This document shows, in pieces, positions 51,155 to 62,673 of a stretch of DNA of 64,000 nucleotides. Positions within the stretch are counted from its first letter, which is position 1; every line of letters starts with the position of its first letter. This stretch comes from Tetrahymena elliotti 4EA (lineage: Eukaryota > Ciliophora > Oligohymenophorea > Hymenostomatida > Tetrahymenidae), in assembly GCA_000231825.2 (NCBI GenBank), contig JH720347.1, forward strand, positions 248,001-312,000. The letters run 5' to 3'. A program made the translations under genes and the position numbers. Below the pieces are notes generated by a model. That model saw nothing but the letters and a program-made list of their open reading frames with translations. It was not told the origin of the DNA and did no database searches.

Positions 51155-53504
51155 AAACTAGCATCATTAAATGACTTAAATATCAAAATTTTGATATGGT
51201 AATTAATTGTCCACAAATAAATATTTAATACTAACCCAATTATATTTATCACCAACGTCTGTACTATTCAGCTAATCGAAGCTTTGCTTTTATTTTTAAC
51301 TTTGGTTCCACAAATATCCAACAAATTTAAATTCTTAAATTCTGACTCATCTTAAAATTTAAAATATTCTCAACTCTATGTTACCATAAAATGACTGATT
51401 CCTTTCCAATTTCTCATAAAGAGTCTCTTTTTTATTTTCCTGCTTTGTTTAGCCTTGTTAATTCACTATTAAAAATATTTTAATATCTCCATTCATTCTT
51501 GAAAATTTCAGATATAAGTGCAAATGAATTCTTTTATTTTAATCCAATCACTTCAAAGAAAAACCACATAAAAATGGAAGGCTTACAATCACTTTAAGAT
51601 TAAAAATATATATATAAATAACAAATGAATAGAATGTTCAAAATAAAAGCATTAAAATTTTTATACAAGATTATATTGAATTGTCCTGTATTTAGACAAA
51701 AATATCATTATCAAAATTATATAAAGAATTGGATGGAATTCTAACTCTTTTTATTTTTTCAAAATTGATAGCACAAGAAGCAAATTAAAACTAACAAAAG
51801 GAAAATAAATCAATAGACTGGCTATTAAATATCAATAATCAAACAATAATTAATTACTATTGAAGGTTAGCAATAATCTTTTATTAATACATTTTCTTTT
51901 GCAATAAAATACTCCACTTTCTCTAAACAAAAGAAAGAAAGTAAATGAAAAAATTGTCTTACTTAAACATAAAAATAAGCTAATTATTTTTAGCTAATGG
52001 AAAGACTAAATAAACACTTACAAAATAGAAAATTTTATACCTTATATTTTCCAGATTTATTCTAATTATAAAAGCATTAATATTTCATCATAAAAATAGA
52101 TTAGAGTATTCTTTGTATCTAAATAACAAGTAAATTTAATAAAAAACTTAACTTTTGGCTTCCCTACCCATCATATAAATTTGTACAATATATCGTTATG
52201 CTTTTACTAATTTTATTTACAAAGCTATGGTAACTTAAGCTTGAGCTTAAATCTAATCTGCACCTTTGTAATCAAAAGAAATAAAGGAGGAAGTTAAAAA
52301 AGGTGGGCTTAACCTTCACACTTAACAAATTTGCATGAATTCAAATACTTAACAAATAAAGCTAACATTTATTATATTTTTTCTACCTAATGAATTATGA
52401 ATCAATGAAATAAATTTGTTCTTTTTGTTAATTATAATTCTGTATTTATTATAATTTTGACTGTCAAATAGATAGAATTAAATTTAAATATTTTATAAAA
52501 GTATAAAAAATTAAGATAAGGTAGTCATTATAAACTAATTTTCTCATCATGCAATAAATATCTAAGCTTAAGCTTTCTATCAGACATAAATAATAGACTA
52601 TTACACTAAAAGAATAAAAAGGTAATAGATTTGTAAGATTCAAATTACTGTCTAATTTTTTTGAATTTTTAAATAACTTGTAGAGTATAAGTAAATGCTT
52701 TTAATTAAGTATTTTTAAAAAAACGTCCAAAAATAGAAAATATAACAACAATAATTAACAATAGCCACTAAATCTCTCAACTTTTAATATTTACTAGTTC
52801 TTTTTTAACAAATAACCTAAATTCATGCTGCAGTTGAATATTAACAATTAAAAGTGTTACTGAGTCGGTTAATTTACATTTATTTCTGTTTTTTTGAAAA
52901 TCAATTAAAATTTTAAAAAGAAAAAATGAACCCCGCATAGCAATAAAAGATTTCTTTACATAATTATAGATGACATATTGATTTCAGAGTGAGCAATCTT
53001 TTTATTAGAATATGAAAAAAGAAGATGCTGATCTGAGATGTTAGTATATTGAAAATAAAAGTCATAAAATAAAAATCATAAAGTAAAAAAGTGTTTTAAT
53101 TTCCTAATATGAAAAATAAAAAAAATAAAATTTTTTATTGAAGTTTAGAATGAAAGGATTTATGAATGTTATGTACAAAGAATAAATAAATATATTATTT
53201 ACATACATTAATTTAAGTAAATTAGAATTGAAATGAATTAATGATAATTGTTATTAAACTAATATATGGTGGGTTAATTCTTATTAATTTCATATGGTAT
53301 TACTCTATTTGGATGTCGCTTGGATAGCGGGTTTTCATTTTGTTGTAGCTTGATTGTTATTTAGGCTGTATGAATAGATGTATTTAAATTTAACTGAGGA
53401 TTTTTCTATTATTTGTTATTATATTGTTATATCTAATTCTTTACACCTATGGCGTCATTAATTAGTAATTTAATTAACAATAGTTCTTCTTGAAAGGTAA
53501 TTAA
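51155..53504. other. Gene-poor stretch
   Basis: Mostly A/T-rich DNA. One plus-strand frame of 64 codons at about 51572-51766 (starting MEGLQSLQDQKYIY) could be a very small gene but has no supporting feature. No repeats or RNA genes seen. Confidence 0.4.
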
Positions 53505-53669
53505 ATGACAAAGAGTGGTCATAAGAGCAATTAATTACGAATTTATTACCTAATCTGCGATAGAAAGGCAATTGAAGATATTTATAAATAATTGAAAGAA
53601 AGCAATTCAAACTAGTTAAGATTTATTTGCAGAGATTAATTAATATAAAGTTATAAAAATGAATTTTGA
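53505..53669 (+). CDS. Candidate very small protein, 54 aa
   Basis: ATG 53505 to TGA 53667-53669. The product MTKSGHKSNQLRIYYLICDR, followed by KAIEDIYKQLKESNSNQ, is helical and charged and looks protein-like; short length keeps confidence low. A first exon upstream ending near 53490 is possible. Confidence 0.3.
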
Positions 53670-54108
53670 TAATATAGAGTAGATTGAAACTAATTAGTAT
53701 TATTATTATTTTATATAGAGGATTGATGATATCAGTCATTTTTTATATTTAAAAAAAGCTAATTATTAAAATCTTTGATACTTATTAGAAATTAATCATA
53801 GTATATGTGTGTGTAGGTAAGTAAGTAGTGATAATAGAGTCATTCATCATTAAGTCAATACCTTTAAGCAGAGAGGATTTATTTATATCGTTTTAGGAAT
53901 ATTTGTTATACTTAAGGAAAGTCATCAAAGTTTTTGTACAAAGGAGAGTATATTTTTTAGATAGTAGAGTATGTAATTATTTTATATCAGGATATTATTA
54001 TTAGTTATATTGTTATTATAATTTATATTAAAATAATATATTTTCTATTCTTTATATATATATATATCAATTTCATTCTAAATTATTTTCTTCTGTCAGA
54101 GTTTTTGT

Positions 54109-54354
54109 TCAGAAGAAGAAGACGGGAGCCAATAAAACTTTGCTGTCAGGACCGTCAAATTCAGTATTATCAGCATAATACTAACTATTTTCAGCATGGA
54201 GCATTTAAGCATCGATAATCTTAACCTTAGCATTTATGCGCTTCTCTTCATCAGAGCTGGAAGCAGCTGAGCTATTAGCCAAATAGTTGCTTTTTTTGTT
54301 GGATTTTTTGTTTAACTTGTTGGATTTATTGTTAACAGTAATAAAGTCGTTCAT
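54109..54354 (-). CDS. Small Ser/Asn/Lys-rich protein, 81 aa
   Basis: Single minus-strand exon of 82 codons, ATG 54352-54354, TGA 54109-54111. The G+C content is clearly above the flanks. N-terminal Asn/Lys/Ser repeats (NNKSNKLNKKSNKKSNYLAN) lead to a Ser-rich acidic motif (SSAASSSDEEKR), a helix (INAKVKIIDAQMLHAE) and the tail DNTEFDGPDSKVLLAPVFFF. SSSDEE is a good casein-kinase-2-type acidic serine cluster. No known domain. It lies 165 bp from a second small minus-strand gene and could share regulation with it. Confidence 0.65.
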
Positions 54355-54518
54355 TTTAGGAGAGAATATATTTTAATGGTGGTGATTGAGTAAATAATTT
54401 TAAAATTTTTATTAATTATTTATTATAATAGAGAAGGTCTATTATATATAGTGACCTCTTTTTTTTTATTATTGTTTATTAATTTTTTTGTTAATTAAAT
54501 TAATAATTAATTTTTCTA

Positions 54519-54938
54519 TCATTCGAATGAAAGGCTTTTAAATTATTTGTCGTATTCTATTTCTTCTTCTTCTTCGCACAATTCTTTCATTAATTTATTA
54601 AATAGATTTTCTCTATTTAATTTTTAAAAAAACTAATTAGACTTGAATCATTCATTAATGTAGAGTAAAACGGAGTTAGAGACCCCTAAATTGAGTGAGT
54701 TTCTCTTTTATTAATTATTCTTTCTTATCCTGTGTCTGCCTGCTCCATTCTTCTATTTTTGATAAAATTATAAATTTTTCATTCCTTATGTATGAAAATA
54801 AAATTCTTTTCTTTCTATCTATCCTTCCATTGATTTACACAATTTCTTTCTCAAGCCTACATTCTTCAAAAAAAAAATTTTATTTATTCCGCCTTAGGCT
54901 GATTTGATCAAATTAAAAGTAATTTTTTAATTAACCAT
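54519..54938 (-). CDS. Small protein with basic N-terminal and acidic C-terminal part, 122 aa
   Basis: Exons 54684-54938 (85 codons, ATG 54936-54938 is the first after an in-frame TGA) and 54519-54632 (38 codons with TGA) join in phase 0 across a 51-nt GT...AG intron. The donor is GTCTCT, weaker than usual. The first half is strongly basic (KNVGLRKKLCKS, GAGRHRIRKNNQQKR). The C-terminus is acidic (KELCEEEEEIEYDKQF). No membrane segment or domain recognised. Basic-plus-acidic architecture is common in nucleic-acid-associated proteins, but this is only suggestive. Confidence 0.55.
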
Positions 54939-55405
54939 AACCTGATCTCTATTTCTAATTTCACTCTTGGATTTTAAAATCAGTAAAGTTAATCCATTTA
55001 AAGCTAAAAAGATAAATCAGCTTTATTCATTCATCTAACTATCTACTGTAATAAAATTGGCATCTTTCATTTTTAACTCTGTCTAGCCTTCTAATAAATT
55101 TATCACCCTTAATTATATCTCTAAAAATCTACTTTTATCCCTCTAAAAATTTTTCAGACCCTTTTTATTTCCAAAATAGACATTTTATTAGTAAGACACT
55201 TTTTATTAGTATGGCATATTTTATTTTGGAAATTTATTAGTTGGTGAATATTTTCGAAATCAAATATTTAGAAAATTAGAACTTCGTTTTTTGATTTTCT
55301 TATTATAATCGACTCAAGTAATGCTTCTAGATCAATTTATAGCTTCTCTTCTATCTACACTAACTTCAATTCATGTATCTCTTTACTTAAATACAAAACT
55401 TAAAG
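54939..55405. other. Intergenic spacer
   Basis: A/T-rich spacer between divergent small genes; two imperfect copies of TTTTTATTAGTA (near 55186 and 55201) are the only local pattern. Confidence 0.4.
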
Positions 55406-55600
55406 ATGGCTAACATAGATTTGAGGATTGCTAGAATTAAAATAGAGAATATTAAAAATATTTCATAAAATACTTTGATTTTATTTATTAGTTTTATTAT
55501 AATTAATTTATTATTTTCTTTTATTATTTTAAGAAATTAAAACTCTTTTTTTTATTAATTTATTCAAACAAGAAACTTTGGCTTTGAAAAGAAATTTTGA
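55406..55600 (+). CDS. Candidate small membrane protein, 64 aa
   Basis: ATG 55406 to TGA 55598-55600. A polar N-terminus (MANIDLRIARIKIENIKNIS) is followed by one long hydrophobic segment (TLILFISFIIINLLFSFIIL) and a polar end (QTRNFGFEKKF). The topology is that of a single-pass membrane protein, but A/T-rich DNA easily encodes Ile/Leu/Phe, so confidence is low. Confidence 0.3.
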
Positions 55601-56746
55601 AATAATTAAAGCACATTAACAATAATTTTGATATAGACTATAAAATTAAATCGTACTTTAAAATAGATTATTAAAAAATATTAAATTATAGCTTTCTAAT
55701 AACATGATTATATTTTAAGTAAACTATAAGTTGTTTTAAAAAAAATTAAATTAAGAAAACATTGTATAATAAAAAATTTTGTTAATTTTCAGAACTAAAA
55801 TTTTAACTAGTTTTTTCATTCCTACTAGTCTTTTATTTTTATGACTATACTAATGATCCTTACATTCTAAGTAAAATCAGCAAATAGATCTGATAATATC
55901 AGCTGGTGTTTATTAAATGATTTACTTTACACTTTGATACAAGGGATTTTTTGTTTAAGCGCTTAATCTTATGAATTGGATTTATTTTTTTTACCACTAA
56001 ATTCACCATTTTTAAATAAATGTATTTAATAAATTAACTTTCGTTTTAAATATAAATTTTTTAAATACCCAATATAATAAATACTGACTAATAACTTCAG
56101 GTCTAGGAATCTTTTAATTAATAATTACCTGTTTTTAAATATTTAAAAAAACTTAAAGCAGTTAGTTCTCAACTCACTTAATATTTAAAATGTGAAACTC
56201 TTATTATTCACCTCATTTTTGGATTTTTAGCTAGTGAAAATTAATCAACAGATTTAAATTAAGAAAATGCGTGTAAATAAACAATAGTTGATATTACTAA
56301 ATTGTATGAAAAGATAATTTTTTAGATCAGCAAAAAATTTGAGAATCCGTTGTAATAAGGAGTCCAAAATATTTCTGAGCAGAGAATAGCAATTTTATCT
56401 GCAATCTCTTGAGATTTCAATAATTGCCCAAAGAACATTTGTATCAAATTGCTGTCACACTTAGTTTACTTATTTTTATTAAAGGGAAGATTCAAATAAT
56501 TGATAAGAAGAAAATGTAATTTCATAAATTAATAAGAAGGAAATGTAATTCCATTAATTTAAGCAAATAATTCTGATTAAAATCCGCCCATTACATATCA
56601 AAGCTGCAAGTAAATATTACTTAATACCAATCTTTTTAATATAGATCAAAGTCAAAATTTAATAAATCTTTAAGTTTTTAAACAATTAATAACAATAATA
56701 ATAAACAACTACTTTAACAAAACCTAATATTTAATAGGTAAACAAA
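55601..56746. other. Spacer upstream of the ITPase gene with an ambiguous coding island
   Basis: At 56267-56503 a plus-strand frame of 79 codons (MRVNKQQLILLNCMKR...) overlaps a minus-strand frame over about 56300-56480 that reads SNLIQMFFGQLLKSQEIADK and AILCSEIFWTPYYNGFSNFL. The minus frame looks more protein-like, but neither has a clear start, splice sites or family, so no gene is called. Duplicated TAAT(A)AGAAGGAAATGTAATT units lie at about 56500-56550. Confidence 0.35.
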
Positions 56747-57355
56747 ATGAGAACGGCTACAAAAGAAATACTCCTAATAACTGGAAACAAAGACAAACTA
56801 AACGAGTTCTAATATATTATGGCTAACTCTAATCTTAGTCTCACTTCAATTAATATCGATTTACCTGAGTATCAAGGCAATCCCCTTGATATAGCTAAAA
56901 TGAAAGCTAAATTTGCATTTAACATCATTAAGAAACCTTTAATAGTAGAAGATGCCTCTCTTTGCTTCAATGCCTTAAATGGGCTACCTGGTCCATATAT
57001 CAAATGGTTCCTTAAGGAGCTAACACCAGCTGGCGTTGTAAAAATGCTAGCAGGTTATGAGGATAAGAGTGCTTACGCTTAGTGCATTATTGCCTACATG
57101 AGCGAGGAACTCGAAGATCCTCTATGCTTCATAGGAAGAACACCAGGTTTGATCAAGCTACCCAGTGCTCCCATTTAAGGTTTTGCTTTTAAGCATAACT
57201 TCTGGCCTTTTTAGCCTGACGGATACTTTCAAACTTATCAAGAGTTGCCTCCAGAAGTTAAAAATAAGATTTCTCATCGCTCTAAGGCGATACACAATAT
57301 GATAGAGTACTTTGAAAATCTACAAAATACTGAAATTTAGCAAACATAGGCTTGA
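56747..57355 (+). CDS. Inosine triphosphate pyrophosphatase (ITPase, HAM1 family)
   Basis: ITPase hydrolyses ITP, XTP and their deoxy forms to the monophosphate plus pyrophosphate, keeping deaminated purines out of DNA and RNA. A single intronless exon of 203 codons (202 aa, the usual length) runs from ATG 56747 to TGA 57353-57355. The N-terminal [14 protein letters not shown] is the family's (S/T)GN.(N/G)K nucleotide-binding start. [20 protein letters not shown] and [11 protein letters not shown] closely match the animal enzymes. [19 protein letters not shown] and ISHRSKAI are the C-terminal substrate-pocket motifs. Animal ITPases have Thr in VEDT where this has Ala. Lack of introns is unusual among the genes here. 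Confidence 0.95.
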
Positions 57356-59494
57356 TTTAGGAAAATTCATAACATTTTCCTATGCCAACATTTAAATGAT
57401 AAATTTAAGTAGCCATTCCCATTATCTCATAAAAAATAACAAAAAACTGAATAGTTCTCATTTTAACAAAAATAAATCTAGTTAACAATTAATTAAAAAT
57501 AACTAGTAAAAATTTAAATTAAAATATTCAAAATCTCCTCAAAAATAAAATTTGTTGAACCTATTTATTCGAGCTTTTAATGATGAAAATAAAATAACAG
57601 CCATCATTAAAAAGAAAACGTAATAAATCTGGAGTTATTTTATTGTCGAAGGATTCAAGTCCCAATTTAAATAAGGCGAATTCAAAATAAAATTTAACTG
57701 GAAACAATAAATTAAATTTGAGAGGAGAATTGAATTAATAAATTTATATTTTTAATTGACTGATGGATAAATAAACCTTATTTATTTATTTATTTATTTC
57801 TCTATAAAAGACTGTATCATTACATTATTTATTTATTCCTTTCGTATTCTTTTAAAACCATAACAAAATTAATTCAATCTAAAATGCATCTACACACATA
57901 ATATATATTTATCCTAAAACTACTTCTAATTCAACCAAATTTGTATATTAAGAATCCAATTTAATTTATCCAAAATAGTATAATACATTTTGACTCATAG
58001 CTAACGAATGACCCAAAATGTCTCCCTTTATATTTTAATAATGAATAAGAAAATTAGTCAGTCATTTTAATTTTAAACCATCTAAATTCGACGTAGATTC
58101 TTATATTGAGTAAATAAAATATACTCCGCTGATAGCTGTTTATAATCAGCTGTTACTATATTTTAATTCTCTTCAAAAAAAACATAAAAGTAAATGAAAT
58201 TCTTAAAATGGCTTAATTGTAAGATGCTATGGCGATCATCTAAAAATTCATATTGTAAAGTATTTAGAGTAATAATAAGCTTTAAATATTTTCTATTATG
58301 AAGAAAAAATTATTAAGTTCTATATGCTAGAGTAATTTTGTTTGAAAAAAAAGCAATTAATTATTAATTTTTTATTAGAATTAATCTAATCAATTAATTT
58401 TTTAAAAAAATGAATGCAACTTTCAAGTAATATCATTTTTTTATCTTACCCTCTTAAGGTCATTTAATTTTCTTTAAAAATTATTGTAATAGAGTTTTTC
58501 ATAAAATTTTATGATAAATAAGTAGGGGAAATATTTTAGTTATCTCTTTAGTGGTAGTAGCCTTAATTACTTTTAACTAGTTTAAAAATTATTATTCAAA
58601 CTGCCAAATGTATTATTCTTAAATTGTGAAGGTAATCAATTAAATTAAATTAAATATTAATAAAGACCCAAAATTCGAATTTTTATGAAATTTCATACAG
58701 GCTTTAATATTTTTGTTAACTTTCAAGCATTCTACATATTATCATCAAAAGTTTTCATTTATTTAAATTATTAATTTTAAATTTTATTTTTGATAAAAAT
58801 CTAGAGTTAAAAAAAGAAGACTGACTGATTGACTACTTTAAGTCTTTTTAATAATGTTAATTAAAATTAAGTAAATTTCTAATTTTAAATGTTTTATTTT
58901 AAACAATCTCAAAAATTATTTTTATTTTCTTTTTTTGATTTTATAAAATATTTTTTTAAATATTAAAAATTATCATAAATATTTTTAAATTAACAAAAAT
59001 TCTTTAATTCTTAATGAGTGTAGCTTAATGATATAATATTGATAATTTATTAACTAATTGATCTTGTAAATTCTAAAGTATTTTAAATAAAAATTATTTT
59101 TGCTCATTTTACTATTTTTAATATTATTAAATATTTTCAAATTAACTGCATAAAATTGTTTTTTTATAAGGGCATTTGAAAGCTGAATTAATTTATTTTT
59201 TGTTTTCTATTCATTTTGCTTAATAAAAAATTTATAAAAGTTAGAAGGAAAGTATAACTTAATTTATATTAAGATTCTAACTCTGCTTTATATTTCTACA
59301 AAATATGTCTAACTTAAAATCAATTTATAAGATGATCTCTTAAAAGAGAAAACTAAAATCAATTCCTTTACTAAAATCTAAAATATTGATCATAATGATC
59401 TTTTAAAAAAACTTTAAACTACATTTTGAATTCATTTTATTGCTTTTATTGGCTAATTAGCATTGAATTTTTTAAACTTGATTAATTATATTAC
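57356..59494. other. Intergenic region, 2.1 kb
   Basis: A/T-rich region where the missing last exon of the dynein light chain would be expected (minus strand), but I find no match. It contains (TTTA)n near 57780-57800 and one short plus-strand frame at about 58210-58345 (MAQLQDAMAIIQKFILQ) that is too short to call. Confidence 0.4.
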
Positions 59495-59852
59495 CTACTA
59501 TAACATGCCAAGTTCCTCCAAACTTTTCATCGAATTAATCTTTTAAAAATTAAGCTGCATCTTTATAATATTTCCAATCTTATTTAAAAACCATTTCTAT
59601 ATTTTAAAAAATATTATATCAATAAATTGGCATCATCGAGTATGCTTTTATTATGAATAACTATTTACTATATGCATATTCTGCTCTCTCAAAAGCAAAT
59701 TCTTTCATTTCGGTATTCATGTCTGCAAATGTTACAACTGGAGGTCTTATTTCTACTGATGTAATAACTACTTATTCTCTATTCATAGAGCTTTTATTAA
59801 TTCCGCTTTAAAGGTATGAACCTTATGCCTTTGGATCACTACTTTCGGTCAT
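59495..59852 (-). CDS. LC8-type dynein light chain, 3' exon missing
   Basis: Minus-strand exons 59669-59852 (ATG 59850-59852) and 59495-59596 flank a 72-nt GT...AG intron in matching phase. After a 45-residue N-terminal extension, VTFADMNTEMKEFAFERAEY and KYYKDAAQFLKDQFDEKFGG match the two LC8 helices, and TWHVIVG is the start of the LC8 beta-strand region (family: TWHCIVGRNFGS). LC8 is a dimeric hub subunit of dynein and other complexes. The sequence reaches a GTAATA donor at 59494, and the remaining 30 or so residues (the NFGS.VTHE block and final strand) are not found downstream. Either the last exon is displaced or the copy is truncated. Confidence 0.65.
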
Positions 59853-62673
59853 TTTTAATGCCTTTTATTATATTGCTTTTTAAAGGGTATTTATTCTAAA
59901 TAATTTTTTGATTTTTGATTCTTGAAGATAGTTTTTTCGAATATATCATAAATCATAAAAAAATTTCAAATTTCTTTAATAATCAAACATTTTTTAAAAA
60001 TATATAAATTAATATATTTTTCTATTGTTTAGTGGATGATATTAAAAGACATGATATTCCATTGCTTGCTATCTATTTTTCAAAAATATTTTAAATTTTT
60101 TAATGCAAAAGTTAAATCATTATCAACAAATATGATCAATCAATAAAAATATTTATTTTTAAATCAAATATTAGTTTATATATTAATATGAAAATTATAA
60201 AAATAAATGTCGATATTATTATTATTACTGTCCTCTCAATTAAAAAAAATTTATTTTATTTTATTTTTTAGACAATTTATTAGAAATAGTATTTTCAATA
60301 ATACTCAAAAAAAAATATTTCAACATTTTGTGTGAAAAAGCGTTAATCAAATTTTTTATCACACCTTAATAAATTACATTTTAATATTAATCTAAAAACA
60401 AAAAAAATTTTATTTGAATGTCTAAACATATATATCAATTTTATTCACAATTTTTAATCTATTTATTTTATTTTTTTATTTAATTTAAAGATCTAACAGT
60501 TTATTGATGATTTTCAAGATTTTACTTTATTCAATGATGATAATTGAAATAATTTACTAAATAAACTCAATAAATTTTTTGATTTATTAATTTTCTTTAT
60601 ATTTAATCTAGCCTTTTGTGAATTAAATAAATGGCTATTTATCTTTTACAAGATAAGTAAAATATTTAAATAAAAAATGTTTCACCTCTGAGTATAAAAT
60701 TGTAAAAATTAGAATATTTTTGAAGTAAATTTTTAAGAACAAAAAACTTTTCTACTTTAAATAAATATTTTTGTTTTAGATTATGAAAATATTATTAGTA
60801 TATACCAATAATCAAGTTAGTAATTACTGTACTAAGATTTAGGACTAATTTTATTGATCGACAAGACATAGAAAATTGATTGATGAATTTGGATTATTTT
60901 TATACCAGAAATTAAACTTGCTATCAAAAACAAATTAATATCTGAAATCTAAGTAATTTTTCACTCTAACTATGACTATAATAGAAAAAAATTACATTTT
61001 TTGAAAGTTTTTACCTATTTATTACTAAAGACTTTATAAAATATTCGTTGAAAAGTAGCACTAAATGATCATTTCTATTACTCTAAGCTCTTTTCCTTTT
61101 TAAATAATTTGTCAAAATAAAAAAGGTTAAATCTCAAAATAGAGTTTTTTTGTTCTAATGAAATCATAAGATAGTTGTAAAGATAGTTTTCCACTCATAA
61201 AAGAGATAAATTTCTAAAGATAGATAATTGTATATCATTTAAAATTATCTTAAGATAATCCTTTGTAAATCATTATTCTTATAACTAAATCCCACTTAAA
61301 AAAATAAATCTTAAAATATAACTTAACATCTCTTAAGTAAAAGATTATCAATCAAACTAAATCAAAATCAATATTCAAATGAATTTAAAATATTATTTTT
61401 CAATTTTGGATACATTTATTTGTAATTGGTTAACAAATAATCAAAAAAATTAATTTAGAAATTTTTGCTCATTTACAGTCTTGATGTAATAGTGCTTGGA
61501 ATTAATCTGATGAATAGTTATGAAAAATATCTTAAATGATTAGTTCTAACAAATAATCAAGATGTTATAATAGACATTTTTAAATTCAAAATTTATGAAG
61601 TAAAGTTTTACTCAAAAATACAATTTTTAATTCACAGTAAAAGAAAAATATATTTTTTATAATATCTGATCTTAAAAAACTTAAATATTAGTTTAGTTTA
61701 TTCTTCAATTTTTATATTGTAACAGATTAATAAATTTAAAGATATTTACAATTCTATTATTAGAATTATGCATACAGAAATTTGTAAGGAATTTGGAGAA
61801 GTAAAGCAAATACTAAAGTAGGAAGTTCAAATCATTTTATTTGGTTTATCTATTCAAATAAATTTATTTTTTTATTGCAGTTTTTACTAATATTATGCAT
61901 AAGCATAAGCATAAGCTATATTATATTATTGGATAAAAAATAAATTCTATTTATCTAAATAGAAAAACTATGATAACCTTTAAAGGAATAAGTGCAAGGA
62001 AATTAATAAAATCAATAATTCAAAGAAATTTACCATATTATCAAATAAATTTTGAGAAGTAAAACTAAAAACGATCATTAGTTTTTTGGTTATATTACAT
62101 AAACAAACAAAAAAATTCTTTTTATATGATTTTAATACATTTTTTAAATGGAAAATTATGATTTTATTCATGTAATTAATACTCGTAATTTTATATTTTA
62201 AAGATAATAACTAAATTGAAAAATTATGGTATTAGCATTTTTGTGTACAGATGTACTTAAAAAGTAAAGAAAAATAGATGTAATAAAATAAAAAATTCAA
62301 TGATCTTTAGGAGAATACTAATATAAATAATGAATTTGGAGAAGTAAAACATGATAAAATTAAAGATGAAATGGTAGGTTAGTTGTTGTTTGTTAGGTTA
62401 TTCATTAAAATAATAATATAAATATTTATATAAATATATTTCTTTTAATATAATTAGAATTGATAGTTTTAATTAATGATTATTATTTTATATAATTAAT
62501 TGGTTGGTTGGTAGGTTGTTAATAGCTTACTATGCTTATAAATTCATTCACAAAATGTTGTTTATTTGTTTGCATTTTTATTTATTAGACAATTAAACTG
62601 TATGTATTTTTCAATCATTTTTTATTTATTATTATTTATCTTTTATTATGAACAGTTTTATTAATTTATTCAT
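59853..62673. other. Intergenic region, 2.8 kb
   Basis: Extremely A/T-rich; TTGGTTGGTTGGTAGG (about 62499-62515) is the only G-rich run. No gene, RNA or mobile element that I can support. Confidence 0.5.

Noticed and set aside
54695..54907. Plus-strand 70-codon frame
   Set aside because: Antisense of the spliced minus-strand gene 54519-54938.
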